Position numbers and translations under genes: made by a program | Assembly (NCBI RefSeq): GCF_030052815.1 | Contig: NC_079505.1 | Span: 10,641,131 to 10,705,130, forward strand | Length of the DNA stretch: 64,000 nt | Direction: 5' to 3' | Source of the DNA: Hevea brasiliensis | Taxonomy: Eukaryota; Streptophyta; Magnoliopsida; Malpighiales; Euphorbiaceae | The notes under the pieces: generated by a model | What the model was told of the DNA's origin: nothing | What the model saw: only the letters and a program-made list of their open reading frames with translations | Databases searched by the model: none | In this document: in pieces, positions 23,178-36,655 of the stretch | Layout of the letters: each line of letters starts with the position of its first letter | How positions within the stretch are numbered: the first letter of the stretch is position 1

Positions 23178-26100
23178 TGTAACACCCTCCCTGTAGCAAT
23201 TCCGTACATTCTACTGTTCCGGTGACCAGTGTCGGTCTGGATAGCTAGAACGTCCGGAAAAATATTTAAACTAAAGTGAGGAACTATAATTAACTCAAAT
23301 ATTAATAAAAAAAATTTAGAAAAATTTTTAGAAATAAAATACAACCAAGTTAAATGAGTCGGTGCCCTAGCGATGGGTAACCTAGTGGGAAGTTGCGGTT
23401 CTCGCAACTAGGAGCCCTAGACCAGGGGAAAAATTCATAAAATAATTTTTGGGACTCCAAAGAAGGGTCATTGAGGTTCCTATGGCATTAGAATGCCAAG
23501 AAAATATTTAGAAAAATTTTTCAATCGGTGCAGACAATTTTGGCTCAATAAGCCAAACGGAGGGCATTTTGGTCATTTCGTCTTCAGAGATGATTTTTGG
23601 CCGACTTGTCTAGGTAAGTAAATAATTATTATAACATAAAATATGAATAAATATTGCTAAAAATTGAATTGAAAATGAGTAGAAAAGAAAAAGAAAAGAA
23701 AATAGAATAAATGAGAATTTTGACATCATTATGATGTCATTAAAACCCCAATGACCTATCATATTGTGACACATGTCCTTAACCCATTTAAAATCAATAA
23801 AATGGGCAGAAAATGAAAGAAAAACCCAGCTTTCTTCTTCTTCCCATTTCTAGCCGTGAACCATTTTTTCCTCCATTAAAATTCCTTTCATTTTCTCTCT
23901 TCCAAACCTTGAATTCTCACCACTAAACCTTAAGTTCTCTTCATTAAAAATTATCCTTACCTCTTGGGAAGGTGTTTGGCAGCTAAGAAAATTAAAGAAA
24001 GTGAAGGAAAAATCTAAGTTGGGTCAAGAGAAAATTTTGCTCCATTCAAGGTTAGTGCCCTAAACAATTTTTTTTCTTCTTTAATCTTGTAAGCATACTA
24101 ATCAAGTAGAAATTGTGTGAAATTAAAAGAAAAACTTAAGTAAATGAAATCTCAAAATTTGGCAGCCATGAGAAAGTTTAAGGATTGTTGGTTTTTGATG
24201 AAATTAAGTGGATTAATTATGTTATTGATGAGCATAGATGATGGATAAAGTGATTTGGTATGAGTTTGGTGTGTGTATGCCATGAATTGGAAATTGGAGT
24301 TAGGGTTTGAGCATGAAATTGAGACTTTGATCATGTAATGATGAAAGTGAGTTTTAATGGTCAATTAGTGACCATTTGGTTATTGGTAAACAAGAAATGA
24401 AGTGTGTTTAGTGATGGGATTCAGGTTTAGTGTGGCTGCCCTAGGTGACCTGCAGAATTAGACATGAGTCCAGCAGGTTTGGGCAGCCATAACTTGAATT
24501 GTAGAGGTTCAATTGGTGTTTGGCCAATTAGACATGAAACTAGACACATAATGGCACAACTTTTGTGAAGAAACCATGCCCATAAGACCAAACCAAGTGG
24601 ACCAAAAGCGTGCCCCAATCCGGGTGACCTGCAGTCTGTTTCTGCAGAATGACCAAATGAATAGTATTTGGTCATTTGGCCATAACTAAGTGTAGAATGG
24701 TCCAATTGACCTGAAATTTTACCCACAACAAGCTGAGATATAGACCAACAACGTTCATGAAGAAACCTAACCCAAATTATGACCAGAACCTATCCAACAA
24801 GTGAGTTGAATTCACTATTCACTGCACTGTAGATATGGTCAGTCCAGAAAAATTTCAATCTGGCCAATTGTGGTTTTTGGACCATAACTTGAGCTAAAAA
24901 ACTCCAAATGGAGTGATTCAAAAAAGAAAATTCAACTAGACAAAATAAGGAACAACTTTCATGTTGATCATTTTGCCAAATTCCCACTGCAAAATTGACC
25001 AATGGAACAGTAAATACAAGGCATAAAAACTGAAAATTCTGCCCAACTAACATTAAGCTTAGAAATGGTATTGGCAACCAATACCAACAAATTTTGAATG
25101 CAAAATGTGGTATGTTGATGATATTAAAACCAATGTACCTATTGCCTATGCAAAAGTCAACATTTTTGTTGACCAATGAATGGAATAGTAACACTAAAAC
25201 TTAAATTCCAAAAATTGTGAAACTTAAAAGTGTGAAATGCCCTAGTATACCTAACAAGATTGGTTTGGATAGCTTGGCATGCCAATAGGGTTCAGTTAGC
25301 AGTACTGCACATGGCATTATGCCATTCTGTGATTTCATGGCTTTTAGCCATTCTGACATTGTGTTGAGACTTGGCCTTGTGCCTAATGTTATTACAGCTT
25401 ATTAGCTGTTCTGTTACACACCGGGAGATACATATGTGACCGATGGTGTGACGGCCCGAGGTACTTGATACCCAGTGCCAGTTTACCCATTTATCCAGTC
25501 CAGTCGTCCAGTATAGGTTACTTGGGCAACCAAAAATGAAAGTGGATAAATTTAATGAAATAATGAATATAACAAGTACAAAATAAGTAAGACTACAAAT
25601 ACTCAACGAAAATTTATTTGCAATGAGACATCAATACATTCATTGCATTTTTATTTTCTGTAATTTCTTTTTATTTTATTATTGGCACCACTAAGCATTA
25701 TTGCTTGGCACATTGCTTTTGCCACGCGTAGGTTCTGGAGAGACCGATCGAGAGCCCAGTAGACCACAGACTGGGTGAGACGATCTGCAGCTTTGCATAG
25801 TGTCCGTGTCACCTCACCGTCATCAGTGCATTGGTAGGACACTAGGTTTTATTTTGATATTTTGTAATTAACTTTTATTTTCTCATATGTAATTGAAACT
25901 TATGTAATGTATTTAGGTATTAATCTAAATAGTGGAAATTGTGTTTATGAATGAAAAAGTGAATATTTATTTATGACTTTTACATGATTATCATATGAGA
26001 TGAATGATTGAGAAATGGAAATGTTGTTGAAAAAGATATTGAGATTTTGTTGATGAAATGGAGTTTGGGATTGATTGAAAATATTGGAAGTGTTTTTCAC

Positions 26101-26330
26101 AGGTTTCGAAGAACTGTTTTCTCCATTTTTAGCCGGTACTCTGCCGGATTTTCTATAAAATTTGCAGAACCTCAAATAAATTTATGACTTCAATAAATGA
26201 CTGAAATGAATTATATTTCACAAATTATACTCCATAACTATGAAAAAAATAAATTAGGAAGAATAAAAATGATTGAATTAAAATAGGGTGTTCCGGTACA
26301 CTGTGTGGCATATCTTGCTCGGCTACACTG
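23178..26330 (+). mobile_element. 3' LTR of the family A chromovirus, last ~45 bp missing
   Basis: Begins TGTAACACCCTCC and follows the 5' LTR closely until GGCTACACTG at 26330. There the 5' LTR continues to GGGGTGTCACA but this copy changes abruptly. Differences from the 5' LTR are scattered single bases and small indels. Confidence 0.93.
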
Positions 26331-26349
26331 AATTTGCTATTGAGATACC
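26329..26349 (+). other. 21-nt patch of family A pol at the LTR/LTR junction
   Basis: These 21 bases are identical to 20292-20312, the RT entry region of the same element. They sit exactly between the broken family A 3' LTR and the broken family B LTR. This looks like filler DNA copied in during double-strand-break repair. Confidence 0.7.
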
Positions 26350-27951
26350 CAATTGGGTCACTAAAACTGTCAACCCAGAAATTGTCCAAAATACTATTCC
26401 TTTGGTATGCTTGACCAGTTTTGGCAAAAATGCCATAACTTGGTCTCCAAAGCTGCAAATTAAGTGAAACTAGTGCCAAAAGTTTTATAAGACATAGCAC
26501 AACAATTTTTATGTTTTGACCAAACTCTAGAAACCTTTGCATCCTAGGGAAAATATTAGCCAAAGTTATGAATTGAAATCTGGAAAATGTTAAGTTGAAC
26601 CCAGAATGCCATTTGATACCTGTGTGTTCATTTTGCCATAACTCCCACTAGGAAATTCCATTTGAGATGTGTCAATATGATATGGAAATATGATACTTAG
26701 GGCTACAACATTGATTTAGACACATTTGCCAAATTCTAAGTGTAAAGACCCTAAAAAGAGGGTCAAACATACTGCCCTGAAGTTTGACTATTGCCTTTAT
26801 AGGATTGACAGTCCAGGTCAATACATTGACCATAACTCACTATACTAAGCTTGAAAAATTATGAAATTGTACTTGAGAGTCCCTAAGACATAGAGGAACA
26901 TATCTTATGAAGGAACCTAAGTCTAAAAATGACCATAAAATGATCAAATGACTGGTCAAATTTTATTGACCAGGAATTGTAAATTCTGGACAACTTAGAG
27001 GCAAAGGGACCAGTTATGGTATTTTGACCATAACTTGAGTTCTATAACTCCAAATTTAATGATACAAAAATTGAAATTCAAGTTTAAACATAGAGGAGCA
27101 TTTGTTATGAAGGAAGTGTGACCAAATAGACATCCTAACCTAGTCAAATTCCTAGATAAATATAACACATCAAAATGAACATAAAGAAAGGTTCATGGGA
27201 AAAATGCTATACATGATGATTAAAATACTTATAAGGCTAATTAAATATTGAAAATGATATAAATATGTAAATTGGGACTAATGTCCTATTAATATGAAAT
27301 TAATGGTATCACTGAACAGTACCAGAAAATAGTAATAGTGAGTAGTGCTAAAATAATTAAAATATTTAATTGCCCATAGTATACCTAGACTTATTTATTT
27401 AGTTTGGATAAATTGGTATACCAATTAGGGACTACAGATAGCAGTACTGCCTACCGAGAAAATCATGAACTGACAATATATGTCTGGTATGATTGTTCTA
27501 CAAGCTATATGCCTACTTACTGGCCATTGTGCCTACTTTATTTCTGGCTTTACAAGCTTGACAGCGGGTCTCATGCCCGACAGCTAGCCTTGTGCCTGAC
27601 AGACATATACTGGACAGACATATGACTGTCTAACCAGTATACACTCTTGCATCCAGCTTTTATAATTTGTTATAGGTTTCTTGGGCACTGATAAAAATTA
27701 ATTAAGACTTAAAATATAATAAGTAATCATAAAAGATCCCGATAATGTTAATTGTTTCCAAAGAGCAATAAAAATGTAAAAGACCCAGAAATTATGATTT
27801 GCAGATATTAATTCAATTGTTTAATTATTGTTATTATAAATCATGCACCACTAAGCCTTATGCTTAGTGCGTTGGTTTTCCATCGCGTAGGTACTGAAGA
27901 TCAGCAGCCGCCACAGTAGTGTTCAGACAGAGTTCCGACCAGATCTGCCAC
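26350..27951 (+). mobile_element. Family B 5' LTR, left piece (truncated at its start)
   Basis: Matches, inverted, the complete family B LTR at 39666-43585 from about its middle onward: the phrase AACCCAGAAATTGTCCAAAA here answers 41688-41707 there. The upstream half of the LTR is missing. The piece ends in GCCAC where the family A solo LTR is inserted, and continues at 31258. Confidence 0.85.
27851..27867 (+). other. Conserved LTR stem-loop, family B form
   Basis: CTAAGCCTTATGCTTAG, the family B counterpart of the family A stem-loop at 17720, followed by GTGCGTTGGTTTTCCATCGCGT, which can form the second stem. Its loop differs while the stem is kept. Confidence 0.5.
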
Positions 27952-30900
27952 TGTAGCACCCTCATTGTATCCATTCTGTACATTCTACTATTCCGGTGAC
28001 CGGTGTTGATCCGGACAGCTAGAATGACTGGAAAAAAATATTTAGATTAAAGTGAGGAACCAAAAATAACTCAAATATTAATAAGAAAAATTTAGGAAAA
28101 ATTTTAGAAATAAAATACAACCAAGTTAAATGAGCCGGTGCCCTAGCGATGGGTAACCCAGTGGGAAGTTGCGGTTCTCGCAACTAGGAGCCCTAGATCC
28201 GGGAGAAAATTCATAAAATAATTTTTGAGACTCCAGAGAAGAGTCATTGATGTTTCTATGGCATTAGAATGCCAAGAAAATGCTTAAAAAAATTTTTCAA
28301 TTGGTACAGACAATTTTAGTCTGTTAAGCCAAACGGAGGGCATTTTGGTCATTTCGTCTTTAGAGATGATTTTTGGTCGACTTGTCCAGTTAAGTAAATA
28401 ATTATTATGACATAAAATGAGAATAAATATTGCTAAAAATTAAATTGAAAATAAGTAGAGAAGAAAAGAAGAGAAAATACCAATTATGACATCATTATGA
28501 TGTCATTTAAAAAAATTTCCACCAATCAAATTAAATCACCACTTAATTAAGTAATAAAAGAGGATAATTGAGACAAAAAAAAAAAAAACAAAAGCCATCT
28601 ACTCTTCCTCACCAAACCAAGCGTCACCCTCCTCCCTACCCATTCCTCCATGGAAGCTTCATGTAAGCTTCAAACCCCACCTCATCTCACCTTGAAACCA
28701 CTACCTTGCTTCACAAAAAATTGATATTGCATCTTGAACAACCTCTAGCCAACAAAAAGAAGAAGGAAGAAGGAAGTTTTGGAGACTTGGAAAAGTTAGC
28801 AAAAGAGGTTAGTGTCCAATCTCCTACCCCTTTGATTTAATTCATGTTTATTGGCATGAAATAACTAGAAAATGTAAGAAAAATAAAATAAAACTTATGT
28901 GTGTCCATTCCTATAATTTTGACAGCTTAGGGTTGGTTAGGGTGTGATGAATTTTCTTGAAACAAGGTGGTTAGGAGCTGCCCTTGGCATGAGATTAGTG
29001 ATTGAACATGTAAGAGTAAGTGAAATGCAAGGGTGATGCATGAATGAACCTTTGAAAATGTGGACATTTGAACAACATTAGGGTTTGCTCATGAAATAGT
29101 ATATTAACTTTGTAATGGTCAATTAGTGACCATTTGAATGTGTGTGAGGAGGAATTGAAGTGAGTAAGGATAATGGAGTTGAGTTTGGGCATGCTGCCCT
29201 TGGTGATCTGCAGGACTGATTGTGAGTCTAGTAGGTTTGGGCAGTTATAAATGGAGTTGTATAGGTTCAATTGGTGTAAGGCTAATTGAACATGAAACTA
29301 GACACATAATGGCACAACTTTCGTGAAGAAACCCTACCCAGAAAATCAAACCAAGTTGACCTAAAAATTGCCCTAATCCGGGTGACTTGCATTCTGCCTG
29401 GGCAAAATGACCAAATAAACAATATTTATTCATTTGATCACAACTCAGTGTAGAAAGGTCCAATTAACCTGAAATTTTACCTGAAGAAAGTTGAGACATA
29501 GACCTAAAACTTTCATGAAGAAAACAAATCCAAATTTTGATCATAACATGTTTAAAAACTAACCTGCAATCAGTGTACAAAACACTATAGATTTGGTTCT
29601 GCCCAGAAAATTTGAAAAATTTGCAATCCGGCCAGTTATGGAGTTTAGGCCATAACTTGAGCTACAAAACTCCAAATGGAGTGATTCAAAAAAATAAATG
29701 TAACTAGACACAATAAGGAACAACTTTCATGAAGACAATTTTGCTAAATTCCCACTGTACAAATGACCAATGGAACAGTAAACTTAGTGCTTAAAATCTG
29801 AAAATTTTAAATAACTAACACTAAGCTTTGAAATGGAATTGGCAACCAATGCCAACAACTTTAGAATGCAAAATGTGGTATGTTGATGATATTTGAACTA
29901 ATATATCTATTATCTATGAAAAAGTCAATATTTTAGTTGATTAATGAAATGAATAGTAACCTTACATATAAAGTACAAATATTCAAGAAATGACTTTGTA
30001 ATATGCCCTAGTAGGACTAATGTGATTAGTTTGGATAGGTTGGCATGCCAATAGGGTTCTGATAGTAGTACTACATATGATGTATGGCTTCATTGCCATT
30101 CTGTGATGATAGCCTATGGCTATACTGATTATGATGTTATACTTGGCTTTATGCCTTATTGCTTTTATGGCTTATTAGCCATTCTGTTTGCACACTGGGA
30201 GACACATTGTGACCGATAGTGTGACGGCCCGAGGTACCTGGTACCCAGTGTTAGTTTACCCGTTTATCCAGTCCGGTCAATTTGTATAGGTTACTTAGGC
30301 ATGGAAAAGTATAATTGTAATTGAATTGATTATTAAAGAAAATAAGGAAATAAAATATCAAGATAAAGATCAAGAATGATTACAATAAAATAAAGAAGCT
30401 CAAAATCATCAAAAGAACAATTAACAAAATGCATGAAGGAGTTAATATCATAAAATGTAATTAGCCTTCGACTAAACAATAAGTTAGTAATTATTCATTT
30501 CTTATAAATACAATAATTAGGAAATTTTTACTTTTATCTGCATATTATATTTTCTTGTATTATTGGCACCACTAAGCTTTATGCTTAGCACGTCATTTTT
30601 GCAACGCGTAGGTATTGAAGATTTGGACAGAGAGCCCAGTAGACCGCAGACTGGGTAAGGCCGCTCACAGTTCTGCATAGTGTCCGTGTCACCTCACAGA
30701 CTACAGTGCATTGGTAGGACACTAGGTCCCATTTTGTATTTTGTGATTTTTGTAAGTTTTATAATTAAACTCTTATTTTATCATGTATATTTGAAACATA
30801 TGTAATATAATTTTGTATTAATGTAAGTATTTATAACTTTGTGATTATAAATAATATATGAGAATTTATTTATGATTTGAGCATGATGATGATGTGAAAT

Positions 30901-31252
30901 GAATGAATGACAAATGGAGGAATTGTTAAGAAATTATTGTAAATTGATGTGATACAAATGGAGTTTGAGAATGATTGGAAATTATTGAAAGTGTTTTTCA
31001 CAGGTTCCAAAAAACTGTTTTATCCATTTTTAGCCGGTACTCTGCCAGATTTTCTATAAAATTTTCAGAGCCGCAAATTAATTTATAATTTCAATAAATG
31101 ATCTAAATGAGATCAATTTCATAAATTTCACTTAATAACTATAATAAATAAATTAAGAATGGATAAATATCAATGGGATAAGTTATGGTGTTCTGATATA
31201 CTGTGTGGCATATCTTGCTTGACTACACTGTAGACGGGTAAGGGGTGTCACA
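27952..31252 (+). mobile_element. Family A solo LTR (3301 bp) with target duplication GCCAC
   Basis: Starts TGTAGCACCCTC and ends GGGGTGTCACA. GCCAC flanks both sides (27947-27951 and 31253-31257). Joining the flanks restores the family B LTR sequence seen uninterrupted near 45325-45345. It is more diverged from the 15206 LTR than that element's own two LTRs are from each other, so it is an older insertion. No internal region. Confidence 0.95.
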
Positions 31253-31257
31253 GCCAC

Positions 31258-31752
31258 CGACCAAAGTCACCTCACCAGTCTTTTGTATTTTGATAGGGCC
31301 CATGTATAGACTAGTATTTTGGTTCATTATGTCTAGTCATGATGTAATTCATTTTGGACTTGTAATTAAACTTTGAGATTGAAATGAAAACTTGTAATTT
31401 ATTATCCATGAATTTCTATATGAATGCAATAGATGACATTTTTTTTTGAGATCTCATAAATAATTGTGAATGTAATGATACAATAGAATATGATATGAAA
31501 ATGTGTGAAATGAATCTGGACATGTTAACAGGTTATTAGTGGAAAACTCGCCAGATGCTAATAAAACAGGGGAGGCTTTGTCCGGGTCTCCACAGAAATA
31601 AGTTATATAAAAAAAAAAAATTACACATGGATTACTACTTTTAAATGATATTAAATGGTTACAATAGATATGATAAAACATGCTAGGGTGCTCCAGCATC
31701 GAATGTGGCACTTCTTGCTTGACTATACAGTAGACGGGTAAGAGGCGTCACA
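31258..31752 (+). mobile_element. Family B 5' LTR, right piece (end of LTR)
   Basis: Continues from 27951 after the inserted solo LTR and ends GAGGCGTCACA directly before the primer site. It matches 45335-45830 in the same orientation and the inverted starts at 37340 and 39666. Confidence 0.9.
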
Positions 31753-31757
31753 TTTAG

Positions 31758-31769
31758 TGGTATCAGAGC
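31758..31769 (+). promoter_or_regulatory. Primer-binding site for tRNA-Met (family B)
   Basis: TGGTATCAGAGC, 5 bp after the LTR end, as in family A. Confidence 0.93.
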
Positions 31770-31894
31770 AGAGGTTTAAGCGGTCCTAGACCTAAATAGT
31801 TAGAAATAGATAGAGTGCATCACATGCATGGGCCTTTAAATAGAGTCGAGGTGACACTAATGCAGATATGCTCTTTGTCTATTTTATATGATCG

Positions 31895-33175
31895 ATGGCA
31901 TTTGATCCTTCAGAGCATGGACCTCCAGGACTAATAGAGGAGGAAATAGAGAGTCACGTACTCGCACCTGCTCCCAATCGAGGGAGAAGTGGTAGTAGAG
32001 CGCAGTCATCTCGAGGTACTGTAAGTAGGGCACAGCAGGCCTTCTATGAACAGATGACACAGCTGCTCCGTCAGGTCACCGGATCCCTTCCTCAGCCATA
32101 GCCACCTCCACCTCCCCAGCCATAGCCACCATCACCACCTGTACAGCCACCCCCACCCCTACAGCCGCAACCTGTACACAGATCTCCACTAGAGAGATTA
32201 CGAAAGTATGGGGCAGTTGACTTCAGAGGTAAGAGAGATGATGATCCAGCTATAGCAGAGTATTGGCTGGAGAGGACAGAGAGGGTATTGCAGCAGTTGC
32301 ACTGCACCCCAGAGCAGCAGTTGGAGTGTGCTCTGTCACTGCTACAGGAGGATGCTTATAGATGGTGGGTGATGGTATCTAGAGTGACACAGCCTGCACA
32401 GATCACCTGAAAGTTCTTTCTGGCTGATTCAGAAAGAAATACATCAGTCATGTGTACTTGGAGGCCAGAAGGAGAGAATTCCTGGCACTGAGATAGAGGC
32501 AGCTTACAGTCTCCGAATATGAGCGGGAATTCATGAGACTTAGTGGATATGCATTGGAGTTGATGCCGACAGAGGTTGATAAATGCAGAAGAATTGAGGA
32601 CGGATTGAATGATAGCATCAGAGTGATAGTCACTTCTCACCACTTCACCGACATCTCCCAGTTGATAGCATCAGCCCGGATGTGGAGAGAGTCAAAACTG
32701 AGGAGCAGATCAGGAGGGACAGGCAGAGTAAGAGGGGTTATAGATCTGGTCAGTCCGGTTCAGCAGCCACGGGTAGTAAGAGGCCCAAGGAGTCTCAGGG
32801 TCAGACTTAGGGTCGGGGCAAGAAGCAGAAGTCTCGGTTTGCTCCAAGGAGAGGAGGAGGACAGTCTGGTGCATCAGTGGGTAGTTCACCTAGTGCAGCT
32901 ACACAGGGATCAGCCCCACCACCTAGTTATGTACATTGTGGTAGACCCCACAGAGGAGAGTGCAGATTGTTGATGGGTGGATGTTTCAGATGTGGGTCTA
33001 CGGATCACTTCCTGAAGGATTGTCCACAAAGGAACACTAGTGCTCCCACTGCTCCACCTCAGATGGAGAGGTCTGCCCCAGTAGCACAGAGGGGTAGGAG
33101 ACCTGCGAGGCCTAATATAGTTGGCACATCACAGAGGCCTACTGCAAAGACAGTCTAGAGGCACGAGATTAAGGT
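31895..33175 (+). pseudogene. Gag of the family B element
   Basis: Starts MAFDPSEHGPPGLIEEEIES at 31895. A TAG follows GSLPQP near 32099 inside a proline-rich stretch. The gag core continues with PLERLRKYGAVDFRG, YWLERTERVLQQLHCTPEQ and EDAYRWW, then shifts frame near 32400-32530. YALELMPTEVDKCRRIEDG follows. A clear CCHC zinc knuckle, CFRCGSTDHFLKDC (CX2CX4HX4C), sits near 32981-33022 and would bind element RNA. The frame ends before a family C solo LTR that splits gag from protease. Confidence 0.88.
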
Positions 33176-33180
33176 AGCAC

Positions 33181-36100
33181 TGTCACACCTTACCCATCTG
33201 TAAGGCATAATATGATCCCATAGAATACCTAATGAACTACCGAACTTCACCTACCGATAACTCATTAAGTACCCTACAAGGGATTTTTAAATCATTTTCT
33301 TACTTTTTAGAAGTGGTGAGCATTTTTTTACATTTAATAGAAGTGTAAAAACTAATTAAAATTTTTGTCCATTTTTATTTGTCCGCAAATTTTGGAAAAA
33401 TTTCAGCAGAGTGCAGTCTAAATTTGGGGAAAACAGTTCTTCAAAAACCTGTAAAAAAACACTTCCCATAACTTGTTTTATCACTTCAACAACTACCACA
33501 ACAAACTTCAACATCATTTCTCAAACTCCAAAATTCAAATCAATAATTCACAACTCAATATTTCCATTCATCTTTCATTAAAGTAAAGCAAATTACATTT
33601 ATCAACCATTTACATTAGCAAATTCAAAATGATATTATTATAACTTTATACAACTGCTTATGACCAGTTTTTACATATACATACAGTTACATACACAAAT
33701 ATAAACATTACATTCAGGGTATAAATTTATACACGATAAAACTTCAGGAAAGGTGGCTTTAAGATCCTCAGCAGCTCACTCTGTTGCTCTTCTAGTCTCT
33801 ATATCTATGACAGCAATAACAGCCATCGCTGAGTACTATGACTCAGTGGTGCACAACATACTAAAATAATATTTATGCATAATTTAAATCATACTTATTC
33901 AAATACTGAACTGAATATGAGAAACAGATACAAAACATGATTTATAAGCTTTTAATCCAAACAATTTCATTTCGAAAGTCTCAAAACAAATTTCATAAAA
34001 ACACACAGTTATATCATGCCATTCGAAACATATTCATCTCAATAGCCAGAGGCTTATGAGAAATCACATCACAAGGCTAGCTAGCTCAAATATATGGGTA
34101 CCCATTCAATTTCTTCTTCTACTGGCACACACCTCAACACTTCAGCCAGAGAAGGAATCAAAATTTGAAACTATTTCTTCCCACTAGTCATGCTAGTGAG
34201 GTATTCAAATATATGGTCATGACACTGTGGTTTCAAAACTATCTTAACAATTTACTAAACATTTATTTCCATTTCAAACATATATAAATAAACTTTCAAT
34301 AATTTAAGTCAAAAGCATAATAAACATTTCAATACAATTAATTCACAATTTAATAACACAATTCATTCAAAACAATTTGTAGAAGAAAATTTACAGAAAT
34401 TTCTATGTTGTGCACAAACCTTATGCGAGTCACCTCTTGGCCTTGACTCGATGCCTCGGGTTCCTTCCCGGTATTCTTTTCAACTGAAATACACAGTTTC
34501 ACAGTGTTTCAGTATCACAATTTATCATAAGTCCAAAAATAAATTCAAATATACTTATACCTAACTTTAATATGCTAAACTTGACGTTCTTTAAAATTTG
34601 TATTTCGGTGTTACTATTCATGATACTATTCAAGTCAATTTGTTGACTTTCTAATGCTTAATAGGTATGGGAATTCTAATTTCACCCACATACCACATTT
34701 TGATTACCTAATTTGTTGGTTTTGGTTCTTTTCTCAAATCTTAAGTCTTTTAGGCACAAATTTCAAATTTTCAGTTTTGATGTCCTATTTTGCACTGTTC
34801 CATTGGTCATGTTGCTGTTAGAATTTGGCTAAGTTTTCTTCATACAAGTTGTTCCTTTTTGTCTTAACTTTATTTTTCTTTTTGAATCACTCCATTTGGA
34901 GTTTTGTAACCCAAGTTATAGCCATTTGAACATGGCTGGCCGGATTGGTCTAACCCAAATTTTCTGGCCAACTAATTTGGTTCTAGCAGTTTTGGGTCAC
35001 TAATTTTGGGTGGCTAAATGACTTGGTTAAGGGCAGAATTTGGGTTTGTGTTCTTCATGAAAGTTATAGTACTATGTCATACCTTTCTAATGCCATAAAA
35101 ATCAGGTCATTTGGACCAACCTAACCCAAGTTATGGCTAAATGAACAAACACTGTTCATTTAGTCATTTTTGTACAGGGCAGTGTGCCCAATTCCAGATT
35201 TGGCCTAATTGTTCACTAAGTTATGGTCACTTTCTGGGCATGATTCCTAAATGAAAAATGTGCCATTTTGTGTCTAGTTTCATTCCCAATTAGCCTCACA
35301 CCAATTGGATTAGTAAATTTTCAGTTTTGGTCCCTGAAAGAGACCTAAGTCATGCTGCCTGCAAATTAACCATAACCAATCCGAATTTAAACTTGGTTCC
35401 AACACTTCATACACACCACAAATGGTCACACTTGACTATTTCTCAACTCAAGTAAGGTCAACCACATCATTAGACCATTTTCTACAATTTTTTCTCAATT
35501 GTCAAAATACCCAAGAACCCTAATTACTAAATCTTGGAATTTAATGAAGTTAACTTACATATTCATTGTCTATACCTCTAACTCACCTAGATTAACCATT
35601 GAATTGCATCAAAATCATTCACTCCCAACCCTCACATAGGCTAGCTGTATTTCACTTATAGTCCACACTTTTGATTTGTTTCAATTTTCTCATAATTTCC
35701 AAGCTATTTCACTACCTACACATGAATTAAATCTAGGAAATGAAGAGTTAAAACACTAACCTTTACTTTGGATTTCCAAAGCTTAAATTTTCTATCTTTC
35801 TTCCTCCTTCTTTCTTCTATTCTTCTTGTCTACGGTTCTTGAGAAGCTTTTTAGGGTTTAGAGTTAGATTTTGTGAAAGAACATTAAGTTATTCAAGTTT
35901 GAATAACTCTTCAATGGTGGACACACACATGGAGATGAGAGGGAGAGAGAGTTCGGCTTTTGGGTGAGGGAAGAAGATGAGGGTTTTTTTTTTATGTTAT
36001 TTTATCTTAATTAATAGATTTTATCTTAGTCAAAATTGGTAGGAAAAATAAAATCAATTATGACATCATAATTGATGTCATCCATGATGTAATAACCTTT

Positions 36101-36650
36101 TTCTTTTCTCTTTTTTTTCTTTTTTTTTTTCATTTATTTTTCATTAGTTCTTTAATTTAATTCTCGCTTCTAACATTTTCATTTCTCCGATTTTATTGGA
36201 TAGTTAGGTCAGGAGTCAACTCTAGGGGTAAATTGACCAAATTGCCTCTCGCCGGTTCGATCTGGTTTACAAGTAATTTGATATTTCTTCCGGATTCCTA
36301 ACCTAATTATTTGACCTACTTAACAATTCTTTTTTGTGATTTTCTCTTTTCTCCTGTGGTCACAATAGTCCTAAGGACCGCGGCGTCACATTTTACGATT
36401 CGAAATTCGAGTTTAGACTGACCTCGCAGTCATTCCCGAGAAGGTCACCCATCGCTGTGACTCCTAGCTCATTTAACCTCTTATGTTCTGTTTTTCTTAT
36501 TTATACTTAACTAACTGACAATTACTAATTATTTATTTTCAGAGCTTATCTAGTTGTCTTAGATGTGGTTCTAATCTCCTTAATTATCCGGACAGACACC
36601 AGTCACCAGAATAGTGAAATATATCGAGCTATACAAATAGGGGTGTTACA
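33181..36650 (-). mobile_element. Family C solo LTR (3470 bp, minus) with target duplication AGCAC
   Basis: In plus orientation it runs TGTCACACCTTACC to GGGGTGTTACA; its own reading strand is minus. AGCAC is found at 33176-33180 and 36651-36655, and joining the flanks restores the gag-protease link of the host family B element. Related copies are 51893-55492 (minus) and 51272-58667 (plus). It carries the 20-bp palindrome at 36061-36080 and the stem-loop at 33829-33846. No internal region remains. Confidence 0.95.
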
Positions 36651-36655
36651 AGCAC

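Larger units (their letters stand above)
15206..26330 (+). mobile_element. Family A Ty3/Gypsy chromovirus (Tekay/Del-like), nearly full length
   Basis: Plus strand, in order: 5' LTR, tRNA-Met primer site, gag, protease, RT, RNase H, integrase with chromodomain, polypurine tract, 3' LTR lacking its last ~45 bp. The two LTRs are very alike by eye, so the copy is fairly young. Even so, gag-pol has many stops and frameshifts. The left edge is an intact TG end in the Athila LTR; the right edge is a rearrangement (see 26329-26349). Lineage assignment rests on the chromodomain after the GPY/F region, the multi-kilobase LTRs and the tRNA-Met site. Confidence 0.9.
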
